In this document: positions 1 to 7,551 of the stretch, piece by piece
How the letters are laid out: each line of letters opens with the position of its first letter
How positions within the stretch are numbered: the first letter of the stretch is position 1
Source: Labilithrix sp.
GTDB lineage: Bacteria > Myxococcota_A > Polyangia > Polyangiales > Polyangiaceae
Direction of reading: 5' to 3'
Assembly: GCA_019637195.1 (NCBI GenBank)
Contig: JAHBWA010000019.1
Location: forward strand, 27,383 to 91,382
Length of the DNA stretch: 64,000 nt
Position numbers and translations under genes: made by a program
The notes under the pieces: generated by a model
The model's input: the letters and a program-made list of their open reading frames with translations, nothing else
Databases searched by the model: none
Told to the model about the DNA's origin: nothing

Positions 1-615
1 GATCGGCGGCGAGCGGTGAACCGCGCCGCGGCCCGCGTTTCCGCGGTAGAGTTCGCCCTTGAGCAAGACGACGTCGCCGGGACCGGCGCGGTGGGCGCGC
101 GCGCCGGGGCGGACGATGCGCCCGTTCGCGGCGTCGATGCCTTCGTCGCGACCCAGCGCCGCGCGTTCGACGTCGTGGTCGTCGAGCCACTCGGTCCCCG
201 GCCCGGCGTACGTGCAGACCAGGCGTATGCGCTTGTAGTCCGAGTGGAACTTGCGGCACTTGTCGGTGTCGACCGCGGCGAGCGAGGCGCGCACCGAGGC
301 CTGCCCGACGACGCCTGCGAAGCGCGTCAGGAGGGCGGTCACGTCGGCGGCCCAAGCCGTCGCCTCCGCGCCGTCGGGGACGCGCGGCAAGAGCGCGTCC
401 AGCGGAGGGTGAGGCGTCGAGAGGCTGCAGGAGGCGTCATGGACCAGCCCATCGCCGAGCTGCGCGAGCCAGCCGCGGAGGCGCGGCGCGAGCGCGCGCC
501 GCCAGACACACACGTTGACCTCGGGGCGGAGGATGGCCTCGAGGCCGGAGCCGCGCGTCACGACCACGGACGACGCAGCCGCGCGCGCGTGCCGGGTGGA
601 GGGCTCGTTCGACAT
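1..615 (-). CDS. DUF1826 protein, second paralogue (C-terminus cut by window edge)
   Basis: Open frame on the minus strand starting at the ATG whose complement is 613-615 and running off the left edge after 205 codons. The start overlaps the stop of the upstream GTPase gene (TGA at 615-617), so the two are translationally coupled. It shares with the DUF1826 protein at 1932-2633 the pattern RLVCTYAG..TEWLD..DV.R, then a block ending DVVLLKGELYRGN and AVHRSPP. These are the family's conserved central and C-terminal segments. DUF1826 has no established biochemical activity, but its genes often sit beside zinc-linked COG0523 GTPases, as here. A role in zinc limitation is inferred from the operon. 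The late His/Ser motif (HRSPP) resembles a cupin-like metal site, but that is only a guess. Confidence 0.82.
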   Translation of the reverse strand, partial: MSNEPSTRHARAAASSVVVTRGSGLEAILRPEVNVCVWRRALAPRLRGWLAQLGDGLVHDASCSLSTPHPPLDALLPRVPDGAEATAWAADVTALLTRFAGVVGQASVRASLAAVDTDKCRKFHSDYKRIRLVCTYAGPGTEWLDDHDVERAALGRDEGIDAANGRIVRPGARAHRAGPGDVVLLKGELYRGNAGRGAVHRSPPI

Positions 616-1928
616 CAAGTGATCTCGAGGTCGTGCTCGCGATCGACGCCGTGTGGCTCGTCGCCGTGGGTGCCTCGTTCAGCGGGTCGGGCGGCGATCG
701 ACGGGGCGGCTGCATCCCCGAAGGTCCACGCGGGGAAGGGATCGTCGAGCGCGCCCCACGCTCCGGGGCCCGCCTCGAGCTCGCTGGCCGTGAGGAGGGC
801 CGCGTCGAGCCGCGCGCGTAGCGCGACCTCGTTCATCCGAACGCCGATGAACACCAGCTCTTGCCGTCGGTCGCCCCACGGCTCTTCCCAGTGGCGGGCG
901 AGCTCGGCGCGCTCCTCGGCGTCCACGGGCTGGTCCTCGGGGGGCAGCGCGGCGTACCAGATCCCGGCGGCCTCGCACCGTCCCGAGCCGCCGGCCTGCG
1001 ACCAGAGGCCGGTGACGGCCATCCGCGACGCGAGCCAGAAGAAGCCCTTCGAGCGCAGCACGCCGCCCCAGGTCTCGTCGTCGTGCAAGACGTCCCAGAA
1101 GCGCGCCGGATGAAACGGTACGCGCGCGCGGTAGACGAAGCTCGCGATCCCGTACTCGTCCGTCTCGGGCGCGCGCCCGCCGCGAGACGCGGCGAGCCAA
1201 CCCGGTGCGGCGGCGGCCTGCTCGAAGTCGAAGAGCTGCGTCCCGAGGACGGACTCGAGCGGGACGCGACCGTGCACGGCGCGAACGATGCGCGCGCGCG
1301 TGTTGAGGCCGCGGAGGATCGCCTCGAGCCGGTCGCCGTCCTCGGGTGAAACGAGATCGAGCTTCGAGAGGACGAGGACGTCCGCGAACTCGATCTGATC
1401 GACGAGGAGGTCCGCGACGGTTCGGTCGTCGTCGTCGCTCAGCGCCGCGCGCCGATCGCGGAGGTCGTCTGCGCTGCGCCAGTCGTCGAGGAAGCTCGCG
1501 GCGTCGACGACCGTGACCATCGTGTCGAGCCGCGCGACGTCGGACAGCGTGCGGCCGTCCTCGTCGGCGAAGGTGAACGTCTCGGCGACGGGGAGCGGCT
1601 CCGAGATGCCCGTCGACTCGACGATGAGGTAGTCGAAGCGACCCGCGCGCGCGAGCTCGGCGACCTCGAGGAGGAGGTCTTCCCGCAGCGTGCAGCAGAT
1701 GCAGCCGTTTTGCATCTCCACCAGCTTCTCGTCGACGCGGGAGAGCGAGGCGGCCCCGCCCTTCACGAGCCGGGCGTCGATGTTGACCTCGCTCATGTCG
1801 TTCACGATCACGGCGACCTTGAGGCCGTCGCGGTTGGCGAGCACGTGGTTCAAGACCGTGGTCTTTCCGGCGCCGAGGAAGCCGGAGAGCACCGTGACGG
1901 GGAGCCTGTGGGGGAGGGAGGTGGGCAT
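615..1928 (-). CDS. COG0523 (CobW/ZNG1-like) GTPase, putative zinc metallochaperone
   Basis: 437-residue P-loop GTPase of the G3E family. Walker A is GFLGAGKTT near residue 16, followed by NDMSEVNID. The metal-binding CxCC motif of the family is present as GCICCTLR near residue 75. Next come the ESTGISEP segment and a C-terminal CobW_C domain containing [11 protein letters not shown]0523 proteins use GTP hydrolysis to load metal into client enzymes, and many are induced by zinc starvation. The gene lies between two DUF1826 genes in a run led by a His-rich lipoprotein and a Cys-free L33, with a palindromic operator upstream, so zinc rather than cobalamin or nitrile hydratase is the likely context. 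It starts three bases after the stop of the preceding DUF1826 gene. Confidence 0.93.
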   Translation of the reverse strand: MPTSLPHRLPVTVLSGFLGAGKTTVLNHVLANRDGLKVAVIVNDMSEVNIDARLVKGGAASLSRVDEKLVEMQNGCICCTLREDLLLEVAELARAGRFDYLIVESTGISEPLPVAETFTFADEDGRTLSDVARLDTMVTVVDAASFLDDWRSADDLRDRRAALSDDDDRTVADLLVDQIEFADVLVLSKLDLVSPEDGDRLEAILRGLNTRARIVRAVHGRVPLESVLGTQLFDFEQAAAAPGWLAASRGGRAPETDEYGIASFVYRARVPFHPARFWDVLHDDETWGGVLRSKGFFWLASRMAVTGLWSQAGGSGRCEAAGIWYAALPPEDQPVDAEERAELARHWEEPWGDRRQELVFIGVRMNEVALRARLDAALLTASELEAGPGAWGALDDPFPAWTFGDAAAPSIAARPAERGTHGDEPHGVDREHDLEIT

Positions 1929-1931
1929 GTC

Positions 1932-2633
1932 CTAGCCGAGGGGATCGAGGGTGAGCAGGAGGCGCGGGGACGCGCTTCGGGGAGGAGAGCGATGGATCGC
2001 GCCTCGGAGCTCGTTCCCCGGCCAGGCGGCGCCCTTGAGCAGGAGCACGTCGAGCGTCGAGCAGCGGTGGACCTCCGCGTCGTGACGGACCGCGGCGGCG
2101 ACGGGCATCGGGGACGGACCGGCGAGCACCGACCGATCCACGTCGCGCTCGTCCAGCCACTCGGTCGGGGCGCCGGCGTAAGTGCACACGAGTCGAACCG
2201 TCACGCGGTCGACGTGGAAGCCGGGGCACATCGGCGCGTCGAGGCGGGCGAGGCGCAGGCCGACGCGCCGCGAGCCGGTCAGCTGCGTGACGACCTCGAC
2301 CCAGTAGGCGAGATCCTCGACGAGCACGTCGCGCGCGTCGTCGGGCGCGAGCTGCGCGGCGAGCTCGTCCAGGGCGTCGAGGCCGCGAGGTTGCTCGAAC
2401 GCCGTCGTGGCCTTGAACGAGAACGCAACGCCGCGCGCGATTCGCGCGGCGTAGGCGGCGAGCGACGGGGGCGCGCGTCGCTCGAGCACGACGACGTTCG
2501 CGTGCGGCTCGAAGATCGCCGCGAGGCCGATGGTCTCGTCGACCCGTACGGTGCTGGACGAGGCCTCGTCCGAGCGCCGTCGCGGGCGGACGTCGTCGCG
2601 CGAGCCGGTGGAGAGCGAGCTGCGGTCCTTCAT
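1932..2633 (-). CDS. DUF1826 protein
   Basis: 233-residue cytoplasmic protein of the DUF1826 family, with the motifs VRLVCTYAGAPTEWLD and LDVLLLKGAAWPGNE and an ending in AIHRSPP. The ATG complement is 2631-2633; a GAGG sits about 12 bases upstream. It is the paralogue of the truncated gene at the left edge. The two copies flank the COG0523 GTPase, an unusual duplication within one operon. The Zur-type operator about 970 bases upstream probably controls the whole run. The function is unknown; a link to zinc deprivation rests on genomic association only. Confidence 0.88.
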   Translation of the reverse strand: MKDRSSLSTGSRDDVRPRRRSDEASSSTVRVDETIGLAAIFEPHANVVVLERRAPPSLAAYAARIARGVAFSFKATTAFEQPRGLDALDELAAQLAPDDARDVLVEDLAYWVEVVTQLTGSRRVGLRLARLDAPMCPGFHVDRVTVRLVCTYAGAPTEWLDERDVDRSVLAGPSPMPVAAAVRHDAEVHRCSTLDVLLLKGAAWPGNELRGAIHRSPPRSASPRLLLTLDPLG

Positions 2634-2696
2634 GTGTATCGAGATCCTCGAGGTGGCCGTCGCTCGGAGGCACCTGGCGAGCGTCGGCGAGCGGCC

Positions 2697-2858
2697 TCAA
2701 CCCCGCGCGATCTTCTTCTCGACGAAGACGACGTGCTTGCGCGCGATCGGGTCGTACTTCTTGAGCTCCAGCTTGTCGGGCATGGTGCGCTTGTTCTTGG
2801 TGGTCACGTAGGCGTAGCCGGTGCCGGCGGTCGAGACGAGCTGGATGGTGTCGCGCAT
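2697..2858 (-). CDS. rpmG: 50S ribosomal protein L33, Cys-free (zinc-independent) form
   Basis: 53 residues with the L33 signature [16 protein letters not shown] and no cysteine at all, so it is the C-minus form that needs no structural zinc. An AAGGAG ribosome-binding site lies 8 bases before the ATG (complement 2856-2858). The same frame stays open about 47 codons further upstream, but that extension is Arg-rich, unlike L33, and lacks the strong ribosome-binding site. In bacteria with two L33 types, the C-minus copy is typically Zur-repressed and replaces the zinc-containing one during starvation. The operon context fits that. Whether this genome has a C-plus L33 elsewhere cannot be seen. 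Confidence 0.95.
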   Translation of the reverse strand: MRDTIQLVSTAGTGYAYVTTKNKRTMPDKLELKKYDPIARKHVVFVEKKIARG

Positions 2859-2902
2859 GATCGTGGCTCCTTGGGCATGAGGTCGCGTCGTCGCGGCGGC
2901 GG

Positions 2903-3586
2903 CTACTCCGGTACGCAGCGCGTGTCGTCTGCCGGATCGGGGACGTAGCCCTCGTCGCAGTGGCAGTGGTCTCCGTGGGCGTGCCCGTGCCCGCCGCACT
3001 CCTCACCGCTGGAGGCCGCGGTCATGCTCGCCGTGAAGGTGTGCGCCGAGATACAGAGCGTCTCGCCGTCGGGGACGGGCTGGGTCCTGCCGTCGCTCCC
3101 GATCATCACCTCGCGGAGCGCGACGTCCTCGAGCGCTCCGGCGACGACGCCGCCCTCTTCGAGCTCGATCCTCGAGAGCGAGACCGAACCTCCCGCGACC
3201 GGCATGAACGCCTTGGCGCACTGCCGTCGGCCGCGCCTCTCCTTGCAGCCAGTCTCGAGGATCACGCATAGACCGCAGGTCGCGTAGCTGACGTCGTCCG
3301 GGCCGATGGTGTGACGCCCCGCGCTCATCGGTCCGCCGGCGCCGGCGTGCGCCTCGATCACGAGGACCGCGTCGGAGTCTTTGCTCTCGTAGCCCCAGGC
3401 CGCGCCGCCGTCGAACGCCCCGCGCGCGTCTCCCGACGGCGGCGTGGTCGGCGCGCACGCGAGCGACGCGTCCCGCGCTCCCTCGCCGCGCTCTCCCCGC
3501 TCGGCGGGCGGTGAGTCGGAGGCCGGCTCGGTCGTGGCGCACGCCGTGGGGAAGATGGCGACGAGGAGAAGGATGAGCGACTTCAT
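2903..3586 (-). CDS. Secreted lipoprotein with His/Cys-rich C-terminal metal-binding tail
   Basis: 227 residues. The N-terminus ([16 protein letters not shown]) is a lipoprotein signal with Cys16 as the predicted acylated residue, followed by a flexible Ser/Glu/Gly linker. A central beta-rich domain carries two cysteine pairs. The C-terminus has the cluster [13 protein letters not shown], an obvious candidate zinc ligand set, then an EGF-like CxEGYxxD segment. It is the first gene after the palindromic operator, at the head of the zinc-starvation run. Inference: it captures zinc in the periplasm or at the surface and perhaps delivers it to an importer. No homologous family is recognised with certainty. 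Confidence 0.82.
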   Translation of the reverse strand: MKSLILLLVAIFPTACATTEPASDSPPAERGERGEGARDASLACAPTTPPSGDARGAFDGGAAWGYESKDSDAVLVIEAHAGAGGPMSAGRHTIGPDDVSYATCGLCVILETGCKERRGRRQCAKAFMPVAGGSVSLSRIELEEGGVVAGALEDVALREVMIGSDGRTQPVPDGETLCISAHTFTASMTAASSGEECGGHGHAHGDHCHCDEGYVPDPADDTRCVPE

Positions 3587-3600
3587 TCGTGGCGTTTCAA

Positions 3601-3626
3601 ATGCAATTAAACTGCATCACTGTCAA
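3601..3626 (-). promoter_or_regulatory. Zur-type operator inside a sigma-70-like promoter
   Basis: ATGCAATTAAACTGCAT (3601-3617) is a 17-bp palindrome with 5-bp perfect outer arms and one mismatched pair inside. A perfect -35 TTGACA lies on the minus strand (complement of 3621-3626), so the palindrome occupies the spacer between -35 and the weak -10. It ends 15 bases before the ATG of the His-rich lipoprotein. Fur/Zur-family boxes have this size and A/T-rich symmetry, and a Fur-family gene is divergent at 3850. Assignment to Zur is by context. Confidence 0.72.
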
Positions 3627-3849
3627 CGGTTCGTCGTCGCTTCGTCGGTTCGACGCTTGGTCGGTTCGTGAACCGACGACGCTTCACGAGGACCCGCCGC
3701 GCCGCGGGCGGCGTCGCGAGCCACGCGTCGCGTCGGCGCCGCTCGGGTCTCGCGCGTTTCGCGGCGAACGGTCGTGTTGCGCCGGCGCCCGCGGGGCGCG
3801 ACACTTCGTCATCCCTGAAGCCGGCGCGTGTGCGCGTGTGGCCGTGACG

Positions 3850-4305
3850 ATGGCGACGACGAAGACGCGAAAGAAGACGGTCGCGCGAGCCGGAGGCGCT
3901 CGAGCGACGGACGAGGCGCTCCGGGCTCGCCTCCGTGAGGTCGGCCTGAAGGCGACCGCGGGGCGTCTGAGCGTGCTCGCCGAGCTCCGTCGCGCGAAGT
4001 CGCCCTTGAGTCACGCCGAGGTGGCAGCGCGGCTCGCGGGCTCGCAGCTCGACAAGGTGACCGTCTGGAGGATCCTCGTCGCGCTCACCGGCGCCGGGAT
4101 CGTCGATCGAACGGACGTCGGCGACCACACCTGGCGCTTCGAGCTGCGCGACACGGCGATGGGGCACGATCCGCACCCGCACTTCATGTGCGTGACGTGC
4201 AAGGCGGTCCAGTGCCTGCCTCGCGACGCCGTTCACATCTCACCGCGGATCGGACGCGGCGTGATCGACGTCCGGATCAAAGGCCGCTGCGAGCGGTGTC
4301 TCTGA
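3850..4305 (+). CDS. zur: Fur-family regulator, probable zinc uptake regulator Zur
   Basis: 151 residues. The N-terminal winged helix contains LSHAEVAARLAG and the recognition segment TVWRILVALTGAGIV. The dimerisation domain has HPHFMCVTCKAVQCL with the first structural zinc CxxC, and the C-terminus ends GRCERCL with the second. Histidines in GDHTWRFE and HDPHPH are candidate regulatory ligands. The frame is open back to 3589, but the upstream part is low-complexity and covers the operator, so the ATG at 3850 is preferred; no strong ribosome-binding site decides this. It is divergent from the zinc operon whose promoter holds the palindrome. Zur rather than Fur or PerR is inferred from the target genes. 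Confidence 0.85.
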   Translation: MATTKTRKKTVARAGGARATDEALRARLREVGLKATAGRLSVLAELRRAKSPLSHAEVAARLAGSQLDKVTVWRILVALTGAGIVDRTDVGDHTWRFELRDTAMGHDPHPHFMCVTCKAVQCLPRDAVHISPRIGRGVIDVRIKGRCERCL

Positions 4306-4502
4306 TCTGCGCGGCGCGCTCGGCCCTGCTGGAGCCCGGGGCGTGAGGGTATCGGGGGAAGGCGCGCGGCGACGTGCGAAGAGGCGCGCCATGAAAGTGA
4401 GACCCTGCGAGGCGCGCGAAACGACCTGGGCCGGGCTCCTCGCGGGCCTGCGCGATTCCGAGTGAGACCGATGGCGATCGGCACGGGTGCCGCTATCCTC
4501 GA

Positions 4503-5375
4503 GTGAGGATGTCCTCGCGCGTCGCGCAGCTCCTCGCCACGATCCTCTCCGGCGCCGGCTGTTCGCTCTTCATGCTGGACGAAGGTGAGCTCAGCGGAGG
4601 GCGGGGGGCGCCCTCCGCCGAGGGGGACGCGGACGTCGCGGATATCTCGCCGAGCGAGGCCGGGATCAGCGAGCCCGACTCCGCGGTCGAAGCGCCGAGC
4701 CGCTACGCGAGCGCGATCCTCGCCGACGAGCCGACGCTCTACTGGCGGCTCGGCGAGAGCGCAGGGACGATCGCGAAGGCCGCCGTCGGTGCAGACGGCG
4801 CGTACTCCGTCGCAGGGATCGCGCTGGGCGCGCCCGGCGTCATCGCCGGGGACCCGGACACGGCCGTGACGTTCACCGACGGGGCCGGCCGGATCGAGCT
4901 CGACACCGGAGCCTCGTTCGACGGCCTCGCGCCGTTCTCCGTCGAGGTCTGGGTCAAGCCCTCGCCGGCGAACCCGGCGCTCGGCTTCGTCTTCGACCAC
5001 ACGCACTGGGGTGAGGCCGGCGCACGACGAGGGTGGGACATCCTCGTGGGCAACGCGACCACGAACTTCGAGCGGTGGGCCAGCGTCGACGAGAAGAGCT
5101 CCGCGGGCAGCGCGGCGATGTCGGTCGGGCAGTGGCATCATCTCGTCGGGACCTTCGACGGCGCCACCATGCGCCTGTACGCCGACGCCACGCGCATCGC
5201 CGAGCGAGGCACGAGCGTCGAGCTGCCCGCGCGGACCAGCGCGCTGACGATCGGGCATCAGGGCTGCGACTGCAGCGCCGTGAACTCCTTCATCGGTGAC
5301 CTCGACGAGCTCGCCGTGTACGACAAAGCCCTGACGGACGCGCAGATCGCGGCGCACTACGCCGCGGCGCGGTAG
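4503..5375 (+). CDS. LamG (concanavalin-like) domain lipoprotein
   Basis: 290 residues. Lipoprotein signal ending LSGAGC, then an acidic linker (about residues 25-65), then a LamG-like jelly roll. The latter shows LYWRLGE, VTFTDGAGRIEL, FSVEVWVKPS, QWHHLVGTFDGATMRLYADATRI and FIGDLDELAVYDKALT, the usual LamG motif order ending in the AxIAAHYAAA helix. These domains bind carbohydrate or mediate adhesion on the cell surface. The start is either the GTG at 4503 or the ATG at 4509, which sits just after GAGTGAGG. The gene stands alone and is followed within five bases by a perfect hairpin. Confidence 0.85.
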   Translation: MRMSSRVAQLLATILSGAGCSLFMLDEGELSGGRGAPSAEGDADVADISPSEAGISEPDSAVEAPSRYASAILADEPTLYWRLGESAGTIAKAAVGADGAYSVAGIALGAPGVIAGDPDTAVTFTDGAGRIELDTGASFDGLAPFSVEVWVKPSPANPALGFVFDHTHWGEAGARRGWDILVGNATTNFERWASVDEKSSAGSAAMSVGQWHHLVGTFDGATMRLYADATRIAERGTSVELPARTSALTIGHQGCDCSAVNSFIGDLDELAVYDKALTDAQIAAHYAAAR

Positions 5376-5379
5376 CCAC

Positions 5380-5405
5380 CGATCGGTGCGACGGCGCACC
5401 GATCG
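5380..5405. terminator. Perfect 11-bp stem hairpin after the LamG gene
   Basis: CGATCGGTGCG, a four-base loop ACGG, then CGCACCGATCG. The arms are perfectly complementary. It begins five bases after the LamG stop codon, so it probably ends or protects that transcript. No T-run follows, which is common in very GC-rich genomes and leaves true intrinsic termination unproven. Confidence 0.55.
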
Positions 5406-5543
5406 ATGCGCGGGCCCCGGCCGGTGCGCACGCCTCGGACACCCTGGTCGCGGTGACGGCCGGCGCGGAGATCCTCGCGCTGCCGTGGAATGGGCGCTGG
5501 CGCCGGCGGGTTTGCTCACGCGGAGCTGGGTGTGATACCCAAG

Positions 5544-6047
5544 ATGGGCATCATGAGGCGGGACCGAGGTCGCGACGCATCGCCCGACGGCTCACCGTCG
5601 AGCGTACGCCTCGCGCACCGTCCGCTCGTGACGCGGCTCGAGGGGCCTCTCCGCCGCGCGCTAGAGCTCGCTGTGCTCGTCGTCGCGGCGCTGGCGTGCG
5701 TGGGGCTGCTGCGAGTGGATCCGCTCGCGGGGCGCCTCGCGACGGCGAGCGAGCTGGCGGCGCTCGCTCCCGTCAGCGTCGCTCGGTGGACCGAGGCGCC
5801 GCCTGGCTCGCGCGACCTTCGCGACGACGGCCTGCCCGCCGAGCTCAGCGAGGGGGAGTCGGACGTCGACGACCTCGACGACGACGACGACGTCGGCGAC
5901 GATCGCGCAGCGGCGCTCGACCTCGCGGAGCACTCCGCCGCCGCGCTTCGCGTCGCGGGTCCGCCGCGCTCGCCGGAGCGCGCGCCCGAGAGCGATCCGT
6001 CGCGCCTCGCGCTGGGGCGCGGGTTCGCGCGCGGGCCGCCCGCCTGA
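5544..6047 (+). CDS. Small membrane protein with poly-Asp segment, function unknown
   Basis: 167 residues from the ATG at 5544 (MGIMRRDRGRD); an in-frame start also exists at 5490. A basic N-terminus is followed by one hydrophobic helix (LELAVLVVAALACVGLL, about residues 42-58). A periplasmic-side tail includes SEGESDVDDLDDDDDVGDD, a striking acidic stretch, and a Pro/Arg-rich end. Predicted as a single-pass inner-membrane protein. No family is recognised. Support is the codon bias, the clear membrane helix and the lack of a better frame on the other strand. Confidence 0.5.
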   Translation: MGIMRRDRGRDASPDGSPSSVRLAHRPLVTRLEGPLRRALELAVLVVAALACVGLLRVDPLAGRLATASELAALAPVSVARWTEAPPGSRDLRDDGLPAELSEGESDVDDLDDDDDVGDDRAAALDLAEHSAAALRVAGPPRSPERAPESDPSRLALGRGFARGPPA

Positions 6048-6403
6048 AGCGCGCCCGCTGAACGTCGCGCTCGCCCCGCGCTCGAGCGGGCTCGCTCTGC
6101 GGTGACCGGTCCGCAAGGCCCGACGCATCGCGTGCGGGTGGTCGTGCCGCCCTTGGCCCGCACGGCTCCCCGCGTCTCTCGCCGCGGCGATCGCCTCCGT
6201 CCTCGAGCGTGTCGCGCCAGAGTCCCACGAGCGCGCCGTCGCCCGCCGCGCGCCCGCCTGCTGCGCGCCCGCCCGCCGCGCGGTCGCTCTTCACGAGCGC
6301 CGACGGGCTAGCCCCGCAACCCTTCACCCATCGTCCTCCGTGAGGACACCGCCGCCGGCCGCCGCCTCACGCGACGCGCGCCTCGCCGGCCCCAACAGGA
6401 AAC
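6048..6403. other. 356-base intergenic region, GC-rich, no gene seen
   Basis: No convincing coding frame. It contains imperfect CCGCGCGCCCGCC-type repeats around 6235-6285 and must hold the promoter of the efflux operon, but no clear -35/-10 pair is visible. Confidence 0.5.
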
Positions 6404-7486
6404 ATGCGCCGAACACCGATGCTCTCGCTCTGCGCCGTCGCCTTCGCGACGGTGGCCTGCCACCCCACCCACCACGCCGTCGAGGAAGAGGGGCGCTTCC
6501 GCGTGACGACGCCGCTGCGGAGCGACGCCGAGATGACCAAGGAGTATGTCGCGCAGGTCCGCGCGATCCAGCACATCGAGGTGCGCGCCCTCGAGAAGGG
6601 CTACCTGCAGACCGTCTTCGTCGACGAGGGGCAGTCCGTCGCGGCGGGCGGGCGGATGTTCCAGATCCTGCCGGTCGTCTATCAGGCGGAGGTCGCGAAG
6701 GCGAAGGCCGAGGCGGACATCTCGCAGATCGAGTACGAGAACACGAAGCTCCTCGCCGACAAGAACGTCGTGTCGCCGAACGAGCTGTCGCTCGTCAACG
6801 CGAAGTACCAGAAGGCGAAGGCCGAGGTCGCCCTGGCCACGACCCACAAGGCGTTGACCGAGATGCGCGCTCCGTTCTCCGGCGTCGTCGGACGCTTTCA
6901 CGTGCGGCAGGGCAGCCTCGTGGCGGAGGGCGATCTGCTCACGACGCTGTCGGACAACCGCACGGCGTGGGTCTACTTCAACGTCAGCGAGACCGAGTAC
7001 CTGAAGTACAAGGCGCGCGCCGAGGGCGACGCGCCTCGATCGATCGAGCTCGTGATGGCCGACGGGCAGGTCTTCGACCAGCCCGGGAAGGTGGAGACGA
7101 TCGAGGCCGATTTCAACAACGTCACGGGCAACATCGCCTTCCGCGCGGCGTTCCCCAACCCGAAGGGCCTGCTCCGCCACGGCTCGACGGGGAAGGTGCG
7201 GATGAAGGTGCCGATCGCGCGGGCCCTGCTCGTGCCGCAGAAGGCGACCTTCGACGTGCTCGACAAGAAGTTCGTCTTCGTCGTCGACGACAAGGGCGTC
7301 GTGCGCTCTCGCCCGATCACGGTGTCCGCCGAGCTACCCCACGTCTTCGTCGTAGAGAGCGGGCTCGGCGAGCAGGACCGCATCCTCGTCGAAGGACTCC
7401 GCAAGGTCCGCGACGGCCGGACCGTCGCCGTCGACTTCGAGGCGCCCTCCGAGGTCTTCGCGCACCTCGACGTGCCGGCCGAATGA
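6404..7486 (+). CDS. RND efflux periplasmic adaptor (membrane fusion) lipoprotein
   Basis: 360 residues. Lipoprotein signal ends FATVACHP with the acylated Cys near residue 19. Order of parts: membrane-proximal strand; lipoyl half VRALEKGYLQTVFVDEGQSV; alpha-hairpin from VAKAKAEADISQIEY to THKALTEM; second lipoyl half MRAPFSGVVGRFHVRQGSLV with TTLSDN; then the beta-barrel domain. This is the AcrA/MexA layout at the usual length. It bridges the pump encoded next and the outer-membrane factor after that. No regulator gene is adjacent, so substrate and control are unknown. Confidence 0.94.
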   Translation: MRRTPMLSLCAVAFATVACHPTHHAVEEEGRFRVTTPLRSDAEMTKEYVAQVRAIQHIEVRALEKGYLQTVFVDEGQSVAAGGRMFQILPVVYQAEVAKAKAEADISQIEYENTKLLADKNVVSPNELSLVNAKYQKAKAEVALATTHKALTEMRAPFSGVVGRFHVRQGSLVAEGDLLTTLSDNRTAWVYFNVSETEYLKYKARAEGDAPRSIELVMADGQVFDQPGKVETIEADFNNVTGNIAFRAAFPNPKGLLRHGSTGKVRMKVPIARALLVPQKATFDVLDKKFVFVVDDKGVVRSRPITVSAELPHVFVVESGLGEQDRILVEGLRKVRDGRTVAVDFEAPSEVFAHLDVPAE

Positions 7487-7551
7487 ACCCCTCTCTCCGC
7501 GCTCGCCGGCGCCGGGCGCGCGCCCGCGCAGCTTCGGCAAGGGACTGACCC

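Noticed and set aside
16..1113. Plus-strand frame opposite the COG0523 and DUF1826 genes
   Set aside because: No domain motifs; the minus-strand genes are clear families in operon order.
2859..2999. N-terminal extension of L33 on the minus strand
   Set aside because: The extra residues are Arg-rich and unlike L33, and an AAGGAG ribosome-binding site sits before the internal ATG at 2858.
4391..4465. Small open frame MKVRPCEARETTWAGLLAGL and four more codons
   Set aside because: AGAGG precedes it, but 24 codons without homology or context is not enough evidence.
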